From positions 1 to 6,282 of the forward strand of contig CBDUQP010000169.1 in NCBI GenBank assembly GCA_965369385.1: a stretch of 6,282 nt of DNA, written 5' to 3'. A program made the translations under genes and the position numbers. This DNA comes from CBDUQP01 sp965369385 (GTDB taxonomy: Bacteria; Planctomycetota; Phycisphaerae; SM23-33). Positions 1-5,525 of this stretch are shown in pieces (position 1 is the first letter of the stretch; each line of letters opens with the position of its first letter). The notes under the pieces are model-generated. The model was not told the DNA's origin. It did no database searches and worked only from the letters and a program-made list of their open reading frames with translations.

Positions 1-98
1 TATTCGTGATATATAGCATACATGTTGTGTACGTTGGAGAGTTCGGCGTTGGGCATCCATTCGATGTGCCCATCCAGCTTGATCACAATACCACGCTC
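1..98 (-). pseudogene. possible H-X9-DG (prepilin-like) C-terminal tail, remnant or partial gene
   Basis: Read on the minus strand, this open stretch gives GIVIKLDGHIEWMPNAEL and continues off the left edge. The 'hydrophobic strand + DGH(I/V)E(W/F)' pattern resembles the end of DUF1559 / H-X9-DG prepilin-like proteins, which are abundant in Planctomycetota and Lentisphaerota. An in-frame TAA lies just upstream (99-101), so the N-terminal ~200 residues expected of such a protein are not in this frame. A good AGGAGG lies at 104-109, but the only nearby in-frame start (GTG at 84-86) is about 17 nt away, so a new gene starting here is possible but not well supported. The match rests on a short motif. 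It could be a decayed remnant, a frameshifted copy or an unrelated short gene start. Confidence 0.3.
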
Positions 99-120
99 TT
101 ACGCCTCCTGCATCGGCCGA

Positions 121-291
121 CTAATCCGGCTCTGCGGGACCTGTTGATTCTCTTATGAAAAGTTCGGGGTCAAGTACGATCGACTGGGTCTCTTCCCGGC
201 CGTGAGTTTCCAGCAGATGTTCAAAGCCTATCTTGCCCATTTCTCGCATCTTGCATGAAACGGTGGTGATTGACGGGGATGTGTATCCGCT
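121..291 (-). pseudogene. LacI-family transcriptional regulator, C-terminal fragment only
   Basis: The last 56 residues read as the end of a LacI/GalR-type sugar-responsive repressor. YTSPSITTV matches the usual 'PPLTTV' strand of the ligand-binding domain. It is followed by the helix KMREMGKIGFEHLLE (usually 'EMGRxAxELLL'), then SIVLDPELFIRESTGP (usually 'I.LPPELVVRESTG') before a TAG at 121-123. Family members are ~330-350 residues, so the HTH DNA-binding domain and most of the periplasmic-binding-protein-like domain are missing. Upstream of about 291 the same frame stays open, but its translation is only the antisense of the neighbouring DUF4091 fragment and has no LacI resemblance. The gene was therefore cut at the junction near 283-300. 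It cannot bind DNA as it stands and is almost certainly non-functional. Confidence 0.75.
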
Positions 292-294
292 CAT

Positions 295-780
295 ATGGAC
301 GAGTTTCTGCAAGACGACGCGGATTCGTGGATGTACTATTGTTGCGGGCCAACAGGGGAATACCCCAACCGCTTCCTGGACTATCCGGCCTATCGTGTGC
401 GGGTGCTGGGGCTGCACCTGTACCGTTTCGCACGCAAGGGCTTCCTGCATTGGGGAGCCAACTTCTGGACGAAGCGTGGCACGCTGGAGCTGTTGAACCC
501 ATTCCACGTTACCGACGCGGGCTCCTGGCCGAGTTGGCCGGCGGGCGACGGGTTCATGATGTACCCCGGCGCGGATGGTCCGATAGAGTCGATTCGTTGG
601 GAGCAGTATCGCGCCGGGTTCGACGACTACCGTCTGCTGACGCTGGCTGCTTCGAAAGTTGGCAAGGACAAGGTGCAGTCGCTCTTGAAGGATATCAAGA
701 CACCGAAGGACTTCCCGCAGACGCCCGACTATATTCGTCAGGTCCGCAAGCAGGCCGCCGCCTTGGTTATGAAGGGCTGA
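295..780 (+). pseudogene. DUF4091-domain protein (glycoside-hydrolase-like), 5'-truncated C-terminal fragment
   Basis: The 161 readable residues match the end of DUF4091 proteins, a GH123-like (beta/alpha)-barrel family found in polysaccharide-degrading environmental bacteria. From the ATG at 295: YYCCGPTGEYPNRFLDYP (14-31), KGFLHWGANFW (48-58), and the family's closing block GDGFMMYPG (84-92) followed by SIRWEQYRAGFDDYRLL (99-115). A charged helical tail ends at TGA 778-780. Whole proteins are typically well over 500 residues, so most of the barrel and any signal peptide are lost. The frame is open back only to a TGA at 271-273, and recognisable sequence probably begins around 286-295. No Shine-Dalgarno sits at a useful distance before the ATG. 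It abuts the LacI fragment head to head, so both genes lost their 5' ends at the same point. The original substrate cannot be read from what remains. Confidence 0.8.
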
Positions 781-1048
781 AATCGCGGGCCGGTGCTATG
801 CAGGCTGAATGCGGGCTTGTCACCTGCGCGGCTGCGTCACGAAAGCTCGACGATTCATCAGAAGTGCCTTCGCTTTAGTTCCCTGGTGCTCGGTGAAATC
901 CTACGCACTCGCGCCGCAATCCATTTTTCAATGGACTGCTCGGCCTGATGTGCGTTGGGATGGCCCTGTAAGAATAATCATTCCGGATAATACAATGTTC
1001 ATGTTCGTCCACGTCACATGCCGATAAAATTCTAATGGACGTTTTTCT
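781..1048. other. intergenic region with no supportable gene
   Basis: This spans from the DUF4091 stop towards the phosphate operon. No reading frame here resembles a protein family. The only local structure seen is a small 6-bp hairpin (TCCATT 920-925 / AATGGA 930-935, loop TTTC) without a T-tract. AT-rich patches such as GATAAT (986-991) and TAAAAT (1025-1030) could serve as -10 elements for the DUF47-PiT operon, but no convincing -35 lies at 16-18 bp from either, so no promoter is called. Confidence 0.5.
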
Positions 1049-1104
1049 ACAGGTCTGCTGAGCGGCCCGACTCTACCACGAATCGGGTGGCCCCGCGGAC
1101 CTGT
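1049..1104 (+). promoter_or_regulatory. foldable leader element upstream of the DUF47-PiT phosphate operon
   Basis: Three nested complementary blocks lie about 50 nt before the operon's first start codon: ACAGGTC (1049-1055) with GACCTGT (1098-1104), GCGG (1062-1065) with CCGC (1093-1096), and CCCGA (1066-1070) with TCGGG (1083-1087). Together they can form an interrupted stem-loop of about 56 nt. A 10-nt direct repeat, TTTCTACAGG, occurs at 1044-1053 and 1112-1121, bracketing the structure. It does not match a riboswitch class I recognise and there is no T-tract after it, so it is not a standard terminator. A leader structure affecting translation or mRNA stability is an inference from position. 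Confidence 0.35.
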
Positions 1105-1151
1105 TGTTGTGTTTCTACAGGCCGCAATGCCTGGAAAGAGTGGGTGATAGA

Positions 1152-1796
1152 ATGTTGTTCGTTAATAAGCAGAAGCAGATAGAGAAGCAGTTTTCGCAGT
1201 ATTGTGCTGAGGTAATGAATTGTATCGGCGAGTTTCGCCATGCCTTCGAGTGCTATCTGAAGGAACCGGATCGCGAGGTTCTCAGGGAGTCTTACTCGAA
1301 GGTTCACAAGTTCGAGAGCCGCTGCGACGACATTCGCGGCGAGATATCCGTGCTGATGTACAGCAAGGCATTGTTCCCGGAATCACGCGGTGATATCCTG
1401 ACTTTGCTGGAGGCAATGGATCGCATTCCCAACCAGGCCGAGAGCGCCGTGCGGAAAGTACTCAGCGAGTGCATCACCATCCCCCAGGAGTATCACGCGG
1501 AGTTGTCTAAGCTTGTGGATGTCTGCTGCCGCAGCGCAGATGCAATGATTACGGCAGCCACCAAGCTTTTCACCGACTACACCAACGCCACCGTTGCGGT
1601 GGGCAAGATCGACGAGATTGAAAGTGAAGGCGATTATATCGAGAGCGGTCTCATCGAAAGCATATTCGCTTCTGATCTGGACGGTTTTCAGAAGCTGACC
1701 CTTCGCGATCTGGTTAAGCACGTGGTCCACATAAGTGATTGGGCCGAGAACGTGGGCGACCGTATTCGCGTAGTCGTAGCGAAGAGGAGCATATAA
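1152..1796 (+). CDS. DUF47 / PhoU-like phosphate transport regulator
   Basis: A cytoplasmic, all-helical 214-residue protein of the DUF47 family (PhoU_div type), the usual partner of PiT permeases. Family members are about 200-230 residues and resemble PhoU, with E/D-x3-D metal-binding motifs. Such motifs are visible here: E55-SRC-D59, E157-SEG-D161 and E199-NVG-D203, plus the conserved helices DILTLLEAMDRIPNQAE (81-97) and HISDWAENVGDRI (193-205). The ATG at 1152 was chosen because the open frame further upstream lacks family similarity. A purine-rich GGAAAGAG (1133-1140) lies 11 nt before it; a GTG at 1140 is an alternative start. The stop (1794-1796) is one nucleotide before the permease ATG, so the two are co-transcribed and probably translationally coupled. 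The inferred role is regulation of the adjacent permease, as reported for other DUF47-PiT pairs. Confidence 0.92.
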   Translation: MLFVNKQKQIEKQFSQYCAEVMNCIGEFRHAFECYLKEPDREVLRESYSKVHKFESRCDDIRGEISVLMYSKALFPESRGDILTLLEAMDRIPNQAESAVRKVLSECITIPQEYHAELSKLVDVCCRSADAMITAATKLFTDYTNATVAVGKIDEIESEGDYIESGLIESIFASDLDGFQKLTLRDLVKHVVHISDWAENVGDRIRVVVAKRSI

Positions 1797-1797
1797 C

Positions 1798-2739
1798 ATG
1801 TACGCTCTTGCAGGCGGACTTTGGGTTGGTTGGGCTCTGGGCGCCAACGATGCAGCCAACGTTTTTGGTACTGCTGTCGGTTCGCGCATAATCACATACC
1901 GCAAGGCATGCATTGTCTGTTCTCTGGCGCTCATCCTCGGTGCGGTACTGCAAGGCGCGGGGGGAGTAGGCACGATCAGCAAGCTTGCCGATGGCCCCAG
2001 TATTTCCCGAATCGTAATTATCACGTGTTCCGCGGCTGCCACCGTCACGATAATGACCATCATGAGTCTGCCGACAAGCACATCGCAGTCTCTGGTGGGG
2101 GCGATAGTGGGCACGGGGCTATGTTGCGGGAATGTGGATTTGTGGGTGCTTGGGAAGGTTGTTATCTGCTGGGTATGCACGCCGATTGGAGCGATGCTGA
2201 TAGCGGCCGTTGTGTATTTTCTCATGTCACAGTTCTTCAAACGTATTGCCATGAGCATTCTCACGCGTGACAAGCTGCTATGGAGCGGGTTGCTGGTTGT
2301 GGGTGCGTATGGTTCCTACGCGCTGGGAGCCAATAGCGTTGCCAACGCAACTGGCGTCTATAAAGGCGTATTCAAGGGTCTTTCTGAACAGCACCTGATA
2401 CTGCTTGGTGCGATTGCCATGAGTGTAGGCGTGTGTACTTACGGCAAGAAGGTGATGATGGCTGTCGGGTCGGGCGTTATGCATCTTGACGCGTTTACTG
2501 CTTTCGTGTCGGTGTTGGCGATGTCGATGACGGTGCATGTTTTTGTAATCATCAAGGTGCCCGTTAGCACCAGCCAGGCCATTGTCGGGTCCATAATGGG
2601 CATAGGGCTCGTCCGAGGGGTTCACGCCATCAAGTTCCGCTCGCTGAGAAGGATAGGTTTCGGGTGGTTGCTCGCTCCGGTGGTGGCTTTGATACTGTCG
2701 GCGGCTGCCTATGGCATATCCCGCCCCTGGCTTGAGTAG
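1798..2739 (+). CDS. PiT-family inorganic phosphate permease
   Basis: A polytopic inner-membrane protein of the PiT family (PF01384, SLC20-like), which imports phosphate, often as a metal-phosphate complex, coupled to H+ or Na+. Both halves of the family's inverted-topology duplication are present. The first half has GANDAANVFGTAVG (15-28) and PTSTSQSLVGAIVG (92-105). The second half has GANSVANATG (177-186) and PVSTSQAIVGSIMG (255-268). Hydrophobic segments fill the regions between. The 313 residues match the compact form of the family, without the long central loop of E. coli PitA (about 500 residues). The ATG follows the DUF47 stop by one nucleotide, with GAGGAG (1784-1789) 8 nt upstream, a strong Shine-Dalgarno inside the preceding gene. 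Both signature loops read STSQ, where many PiT proteins have a His in place of the Gln. Coupling ion and true substrate cannot be read from sequence. Confidence 0.95.
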   Translation: MYALAGGLWVGWALGANDAANVFGTAVGSRIITYRKACIVCSLALILGAVLQGAGGVGTISKLADGPSISRIVIITCSAAATVTIMTIMSLPTSTSQSLVGAIVGTGLCCGNVDLWVLGKVVICWVCTPIGAMLIAAVVYFLMSQFFKRIAMSILTRDKLLWSGLLVVGAYGSYALGANSVANATGVYKGVFKGLSEQHLILLGAIAMSVGVCTYGKKVMMAVGSGVMHLDAFTAFVSVLAMSMTVHVFVIIKVPVSTSQAIVGSIMGIGLVRGVHAIKFRSLRRIGFGWLLAPVVALILSAAAYGISRPWLE

Positions 2740-2802
2740 CAGAAAGAGTGAATGTCTCGATTCTGGAACTGTCTCCACTTCAGCAATGTGTGCTATTTAC
2801 CG

Positions 2803-2814
2803 CACAGTCCCAAT
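2803..2814 (+). repeat. 12-nt direct repeat, left copy (partner at 3221-3232)
   Basis: CACAGTCCCAAT occurs here and, in the same orientation, at 3221-3232. The pair brackets the central palindrome. Sequence beyond the 12 nt diverges. It may be part of a longer dispersed element and not a target-site duplication, because the inverted boundaries do not abut it. Confidence 0.6.
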
Positions 2815-2832
2815 TTTCGCTGCCGCATACCG

Positions 2833-2886
2833 GCGGGGACATGTATAAGAAGATTCGCCGCAGGCGAAGCGCACATACGTGTCCCC
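2833..2886. repeat. palindromic repeat unit, left; possible terminator of the phosphate operon
   Basis: The first 20 nt, GCGGGGACATGTATAAGAAG (2833-2852), recur perfectly in inverted orientation at 3317-3336. Locally the unit folds on itself: GGGGACATGTAT (2835-2846) pairs with ATACGTGTCCCC (2875-2886) with one G-T pair, and inside it TTCGCC (2854-2859) pairs with GGCGAA (2863-2868) around a 3-nt loop. It begins about 95 nt after the PiT stop and is followed by the pyrimidine-rich CTCTTT, so on the plus strand it could also end the operon transcript. That role is inferred; as a repeat it is directly seen. Confidence 0.65.
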
Positions 2887-2900
2887 CTCTTTAGGCTGCT

Positions 2901-3155
2901 GTAGAGGCCCTTAAGGGCCGGCGCGAACCATAGCCCATGGTGACTGGAGCGAAGCGGAAGGAGCCGTGGGATCGCAATGCCGTCCAAGACAGAGCCCCGT
3001 CAGGGGTGATCCTGTCGGTTGTGCGTCGTCCCTGCCATTGCGTCTGGATCACCCCTGACGGGGCTCTCTGCGTATGTTGCCTTCATTCCCACGGCTCCGT
3101 CGCTTCGCGACTACACCATGGGCTATGGTTCGCGCCGGCCCTGACGGGCCTCTTA
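2901..3155. repeat. large interrupted palindrome (~255 nt) of REP/BIME type
   Basis: Two arms are inverted copies around a 33-nt loop (3013-3045). Exact matching blocks, from the centre outwards: 2991-3012 with 3046-3067 (22/22; core CCCCGTCAGGGG), 2960-2971 with 3087-3098 (12/12, GGAGCCGTGGGA), 2949-2956 with 3101-3108 (8/8, GCGAAGCG), 2914-2942 with 3114-3142 (29/29, containing GCGCGAACCATAGCCCATGG), and 2904-2910 with 3146-3152 (7/7). Short diverged spacers lie between blocks. Each arm also has sub-palindromes, such as GGCCCTTAAGGGCC (2906-2919). As RNA this would be a very stable hairpin; as DNA it is a potential cruciform. Conserved blocks with drifting spacers suggest two copies of a dispersed repeat arranged tail to tail. 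Small open frames across it are translations of the repeat and are not called as genes. Confidence 0.9.
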
Positions 3156-3316
3156 CAACACAGCAAGGATTGAAGGGGGCGAATCTACGTTTGCATGCCA
3201 CGTGCCACCGCGAACAGCCCCACAGTCCCAATCCTGTTCGGCACTCGTATTGCATCGTTTTGCGATGTCCTGCTTCTGCCCGAACTTGTTGCACTTACGA
3301 TGTGAATTCGCCTACA
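3156..3316. other. intergenic spacer within the repeat island
   Basis: This stretch between the right palindrome arm and the outer inverted repeat holds no supportable gene. It contains the right copy of the direct repeat CACAGTCCCAAT (3221-3232). GGCGAAT (3178-3184) is answered by ATTCGCC (3306-3312), further inverted complementarity that suggests the whole island is symmetric beyond its central palindrome. Confidence 0.5.
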
Positions 3317-3336
3317 CTTCTTATACATGTCCCCGC
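3317..3336 (-). repeat. outer inverted repeat, right copy (partner 2833-2852)
   Basis: CTTCTTATACATGTCCCCGC is the exact reverse complement (20/20) of 2833-2852. Similarity continues weakly outward: CTGGCCTGCG after this copy against CCGGTATGCG after the other, read on the opposite strand. The outer copies are about 500 nt apart and enclose the central palindrome. Confidence 0.8.
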
Positions 3337-3363
3337 TGGCCTGCGTCTGGAATTGCCTCCGTC

Positions 3364-3407
3364 AAAAAGAACCTCCGCATCGACGGCATATGCAGCCGAC
3401 GCGGAGG
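3364..3407 (-). terminator. intrinsic terminator of the PEP-CTERM gene
   Basis: On the minus strand, 38 nt after the stop of the upstream gene, CCTCCGCGTCGGC is followed by a short TGCATAT loop and then GCCGTCGATGCGGAGG. This makes a stem of about 11 bp with one G-T pair and a small internal bulge. TTCTTTTT follows immediately (A-rich 3364-3370 on the plus strand). Stem, spacing and U-tract fit a rho-independent terminator. Confidence 0.85.
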
Positions 3408-3444
3408 CATTGGACAAATTTCAACGCACATTCAGACGAAGCAT

Positions 3445-4161
3445 CTACTTCTTACGACGGATCACAGCCATCAACCCGCCAAGGGCCAGCAGGCTCATCG
3501 TGGCCGGTTCGGGAACGGGGTCAAACGCGATCGCCGACAGCAGTGCACCGGTAGAGTTAGTGGCGGTGGCAGATGTTACGGTAATGACCTCGCCTGCGGC
3601 TGCGTCGATGTCAAACGCCCACCATTGGTTGCCATTGGACGGAACTCCGATTGCCGTTCCGCTGCCGCCCAGGCTTCCGGTAATTATGTAATCCTGAACC
3701 CAGTCGAAACTGGCAACTCTGTAATTCGAATTGACCATCAAAATGAAGTGCCGGTCCGATGCCATGGTGAATTCCATAACGATGTCCGGAGTTGCGCCAG
3801 CAGCATAGACCGGGTTGTCACCAGGAATCAGCAGAGTATCCGGGTCCTGCAAGCCTTCAGATCCTCCAAGCCTGCCGTCCGTACCGCTATACACGGGGAC
3901 ATCATAGCCGCTAACATACGAAGGCAGCGATGCGCGGTCCATTGTTGCGGTGTCGTAGTCCGGGAATGAAGTATGGCCGTCCTGGGCGTAAGCGAACAGC
4001 ACATATCCATCCGTACCGTACATGTTGTCATCATCCGGGGCGGCCGTGCGCCAGTTGCCCCGCGTGGTTGCGTCCAGCGTGCCATCTGACAGCACAGCCG
4101 CATGGGCTGATGCAGCCAGTACTGCCACTGTTACGACTCCAAGCAAAACTTTCCTAATCAT
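3445..4161 (-). CDS. secreted PEP-CTERM sorting-domain protein, function unknown
   Basis: A 238-residue exported protein. The N-terminus is a classical signal peptide: MIRK, a hydrophobic core LLGVVTVAVLAA, and an A-H-A cleavage site at 19-21. The mature part is acidic and rich in Gly, Asp, Ser and Thr with almost no Cys, probably a beta-rich extracellular domain; MYGTDGYVLFAY (47-58) resembles a segment I associate with planctomycete PEP-CTERM proteins. The C-terminus is a textbook PEP-CTERM signal: P217-E-P219, a hydrophobic segment ATMSLLALGGLMAVI, then RRKK at the end. The tail is expected to be recognised by an exosortase-type enzyme and to anchor or process the protein at the envelope; no exosortase is in this window. 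The ATG at 4159-4161 has AGGAG 7 nt upstream (minus strand), and a terminator follows the stop, so it is probably monocistronic. The specific function is unknown. Confidence 0.88.
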   Translation of the reverse strand: MIRKVLLGVVTVAVLAASAHAAVLSDGTLDATTRGNWRTAAPDDDNMYGTDGYVLFAYAQDGHTSFPDYDTATMDRASLPSYVSGYDVPVYSGTDGRLGGSEGLQDPDTLLIPGDNPVYAAGATPDIVMEFTMASDRHFILMVNSNYRVASFDWVQDYIITGSLGGSGTAIGVPSNGNQWWAFDIDAAAGEVITVTSATATNSTGALLSAIAFDPVPEPATMSLLALGGLMAVIRRKK

Positions 4162-4200
4162 AGTCTCTCTCCTGATTTGAGAACGAGTAACCGTTCATTT

Positions 4201-4220
4201 AGTGGTTCACTAGAACCGCT
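4201..4220. promoter_or_regulatory. candidate operator palindrome upstream of the PEP-CTERM gene
   Basis: AGTGGTTC (4201-4208) and GAACCGCT (4213-4220) form an 8-bp inverted repeat with one G-T pair and a 4-nt gap. A related weaker pair, GAACG (4181-4185) / CGTTC (4192-4196), sits just closer to the gene, giving several GGTTC-like half-sites within 40 nt of the start codon. The position suits a repressor site, but no clear promoter could be placed and the binding protein is unknown. Confidence 0.3.
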
Positions 4221-4239
4221 CCGATATAGCTATTTGCCA

Positions 4240-4266
4240 AGCGACACAATCAGTGTGATTGTCGCT
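4240..4266. repeat. inverted repeat between GntR and PEP-CTERM genes
   Basis: AGCGACACAATCA (4240-4252) pairs with TGATTGTCGCT (4256-4266) with a single bulged base and a 3-nt loop, making an 11-bp stem. On the plus strand it is followed by AGTATTTTG; on the minus strand, the direction of both neighbouring genes, no T-tract follows. It could be an operator or a weak terminator. Confidence 0.5.
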
Positions 4267-4316
4267 AGTATTTTGTCCCGGCTAAACTGTCGGGTGTGAA
4301 TATTCGTAAGTGCTTT

Positions 4317-4338
4317 CCTGACCGCTGGTGCGGTCAGG
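4317..4338. repeat. perfect 9-bp hairpin palindrome downstream of the GntR gene
   Basis: CCTGACCGC (4317-4325) and GCGGTCAGG (4330-4338) are perfect complements around a TGGT loop. No T-tract follows on either strand, so it is not a typical intrinsic terminator, although it lies 166 nt beyond the GntR stop. A protein-binding palindrome or an mRNA 3'-end stabiliser are alternatives. The rest of 4162-4503 shows no gene. Confidence 0.5.
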
Positions 4339-4503
4339 TTACCGTCGGACATCATTACTGGGACAGAGCACTAGTGGCGCGCACCTGTGGCGCAGTTGTG
4401 TTCGGCAATTCTCAAAGTACAGCCTCCAAATGTGTCTACAGCCTATGCAGCTACAGCACCGTGCGCCTCTTCTGCAATATGCGATGCCTATCTGTGTGTT
4501 CAG

Positions 4504-5334
4504 CTACTCTGCCGTCGTCGACTTCTCTTCGTCGGCGAATCTGTTTTCGACTCGCTCGATCGAACTGAGGAAGTCGGCCGGCAGGTTGTGCGTGCGTCTC
4601 GATGCCTCTATCATGGTCTGCTCCCAGTCGTATCGTTTCAGGTGGAAGCTCATCGCATCCTTCACGTGGCCGGACAAGAACTTCGCGGCGGTTTCGCCAT
4701 CACGATTCTTCAACGCTCGCAAAGTACGCCGATGGAAGGCGTAGTCCTTGGCTGCTCGCTTCGCGAAGTTCTCGTTCGGCAGCACAGCATGGCTATATAG
4801 CAATCGCGTGAGGATGTGGTAATTCCCCATGGTCTTCGCCAGCAGCTTATTCCCTGCCGCTTTGACAATACCAAGGTGGAAACGGAAGTTGGCTTCCAGA
4901 TGTCTCAGTCGCAATTCATACGCTTTGCCCGGCCAGGGCTCGGGGGAATCGGTCTTCCGCAACTCGTCACGAATCTGCCGCTGTGTATCGCTTTCTTCCT
5001 TGAGGATCGCTGTCAGCTCGTGCAGCTGCTCTTGCGTGATTGCTTTTGCGGCAAGCTGGGCGGCTCCGCTCTCGAGCATCGTTCGCATTTCGAACAGTTC
5101 TTTGACTTCCTCGCGGCTCATCTCTTTTGGGCGGATGCCTTTCTTGTACACCGTCTCCACAAGGCCTTCCGACTCCAACTGGCGAAACGCCTCGCGCACT
5201 GGCGTTTGGCTGACTTTCATTTCCTTGGCGACCTTCCGGAGCGAAAGAAAATCTCCTCTCGCCCAAGTGCCATTGGCCAACGACATTCGCATCTGGTCAT
5301 AAACCGGAATCCAAAGATTCTGAACGCTCGTCAC
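4504..5334 (-). CDS. GntR-family transcriptional regulator, FCD (FadR) subfamily
   Basis: A 276-residue DNA-binding regulator. Residues about 10-70 are the winged helix-turn-helix: VYDQMRMSLANGTWARGDFL, then LRKVAKEMKVSQTPVREAFRQL (32-53), then the wing EGLVETVYKKGIRP (56-69). Residues about 75-230 form an FCD ligand-binding helical bundle. Its usual metal/ligand positions can be followed: N149-FRF-H153 (family normally D-x3-H), H201 in YAFHRRTL, and H223 in SGHVKDA, with the typical 22-residue step between the last two. The charged tail after ~235 is unassigned. The GTG at 5332-5334 was chosen because GGAG lies 8 nt upstream and similarity begins there. An ATG 27 nt upstream (5361) has no Shine-Dalgarno, and the frame's first ATG (5544) lies inside the promoter. 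FCD regulators usually sense small carboxylic or sugar acids; the ligand here is unknown. Confidence 0.92.
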   Translation of the reverse strand: MTSVQNLWIPVYDQMRMSLANGTWARGDFLSLRKVAKEMKVSQTPVREAFRQLESEGLVETVYKKGIRPKEMSREEVKELFEMRTMLESGAAQLAAKAITQEQLHELTAILKEESDTQRQIRDELRKTDSPEPWPGKAYELRLRHLEANFRFHLGIVKAAGNKLLAKTMGNYHILTRLLYSHAVLPNENFAKRAAKDYAFHRRTLRALKNRDGETAAKFLSGHVKDAMSFHLKRYDWEQTMIEASRRTHNLPADFLSSIERVENRFADEEKSTTAE

Positions 5335-5525
5335 TGTACATTCTCCTGTCGCCCAGTCCATCGGGCGGAATTCATAAACGCGTGCGGCAACATGACATCG
5401 CCAATCCAACAAGTCTGCCACTGCTACAGACAGCGGCGGTATCAATATATTCGACACAGAATGGATGGGATCATCATTCTTTATCCGATCACATGAGCAA
5501 TAGCAACGGTGAACGCACGTGTGAT
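5335..5525 (-). other. ~190-nt 5' leader of the GntR gene
   Basis: The stretch between the predicted transcription start (near 5526) and the GTG is non-coding as far as can be seen; the GntR frame is open through it but shows no family similarity. On the minus strand it contains two small hairpins: GCCGCTG / CAGTGGC (one G-T pair, 7-nt loop), and CGCCC (5363-5367) / GGGCG (5350-5354) just ahead of the Shine-Dalgarno, which could affect ribosome access. No known riboswitch pattern was recognised. Confidence 0.4.

Noticed and set aside
996..1020. Possible Pho box (TGTTCAT ... CGTCACA) ahead of the phosphate operon
   Set aside because: The two half-sites are 16 nt apart, not the 11 nt of a Pho box, and match the consensus poorly.
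809..1027. 72-residue plus-strand frame after the DUF4091 fragment
   Set aside because: No ribosome-binding site, no recognisable motif, and it sits in otherwise non-coding sequence.
1383..2273. 296-residue minus-strand frame
   Set aside because: Antisense of the DUF47 and PiT genes, both unmistakable on the plus strand.
2793..3294. Small open frames on both strands across the repeat island (64-81 residues, some sharing HHGLWFAPAL)
   Set aside because: The shared peptides come from the inverted repeat arms read in different frames; there are no ribosome-binding sites and no family match.
2803..3336. CRISPR array
   Set aside because: Repeats are inverted and nested, not regularly spaced direct repeats, and there are no unique spacers of even length.
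3894..3903. ACGGGGACAT inside the PEP-CTERM gene as another copy of the outer repeat
   Set aside because: Only about 8 nt match and no flanking similarity exists; it is ordinary coding sequence.
3074..3969. Two long plus-strand frames (205 and 255 residues)
   Set aside because: They run through repeats, the terminator and the antisense strand of the PEP-CTERM gene, whose signal peptide, sorting tail and Shine-Dalgarno make it the real gene.
4816..5496. 226-residue plus-strand frame
   Set aside because: Antisense of the GntR/FCD gene; low-complexity composition and no recognisable domain.
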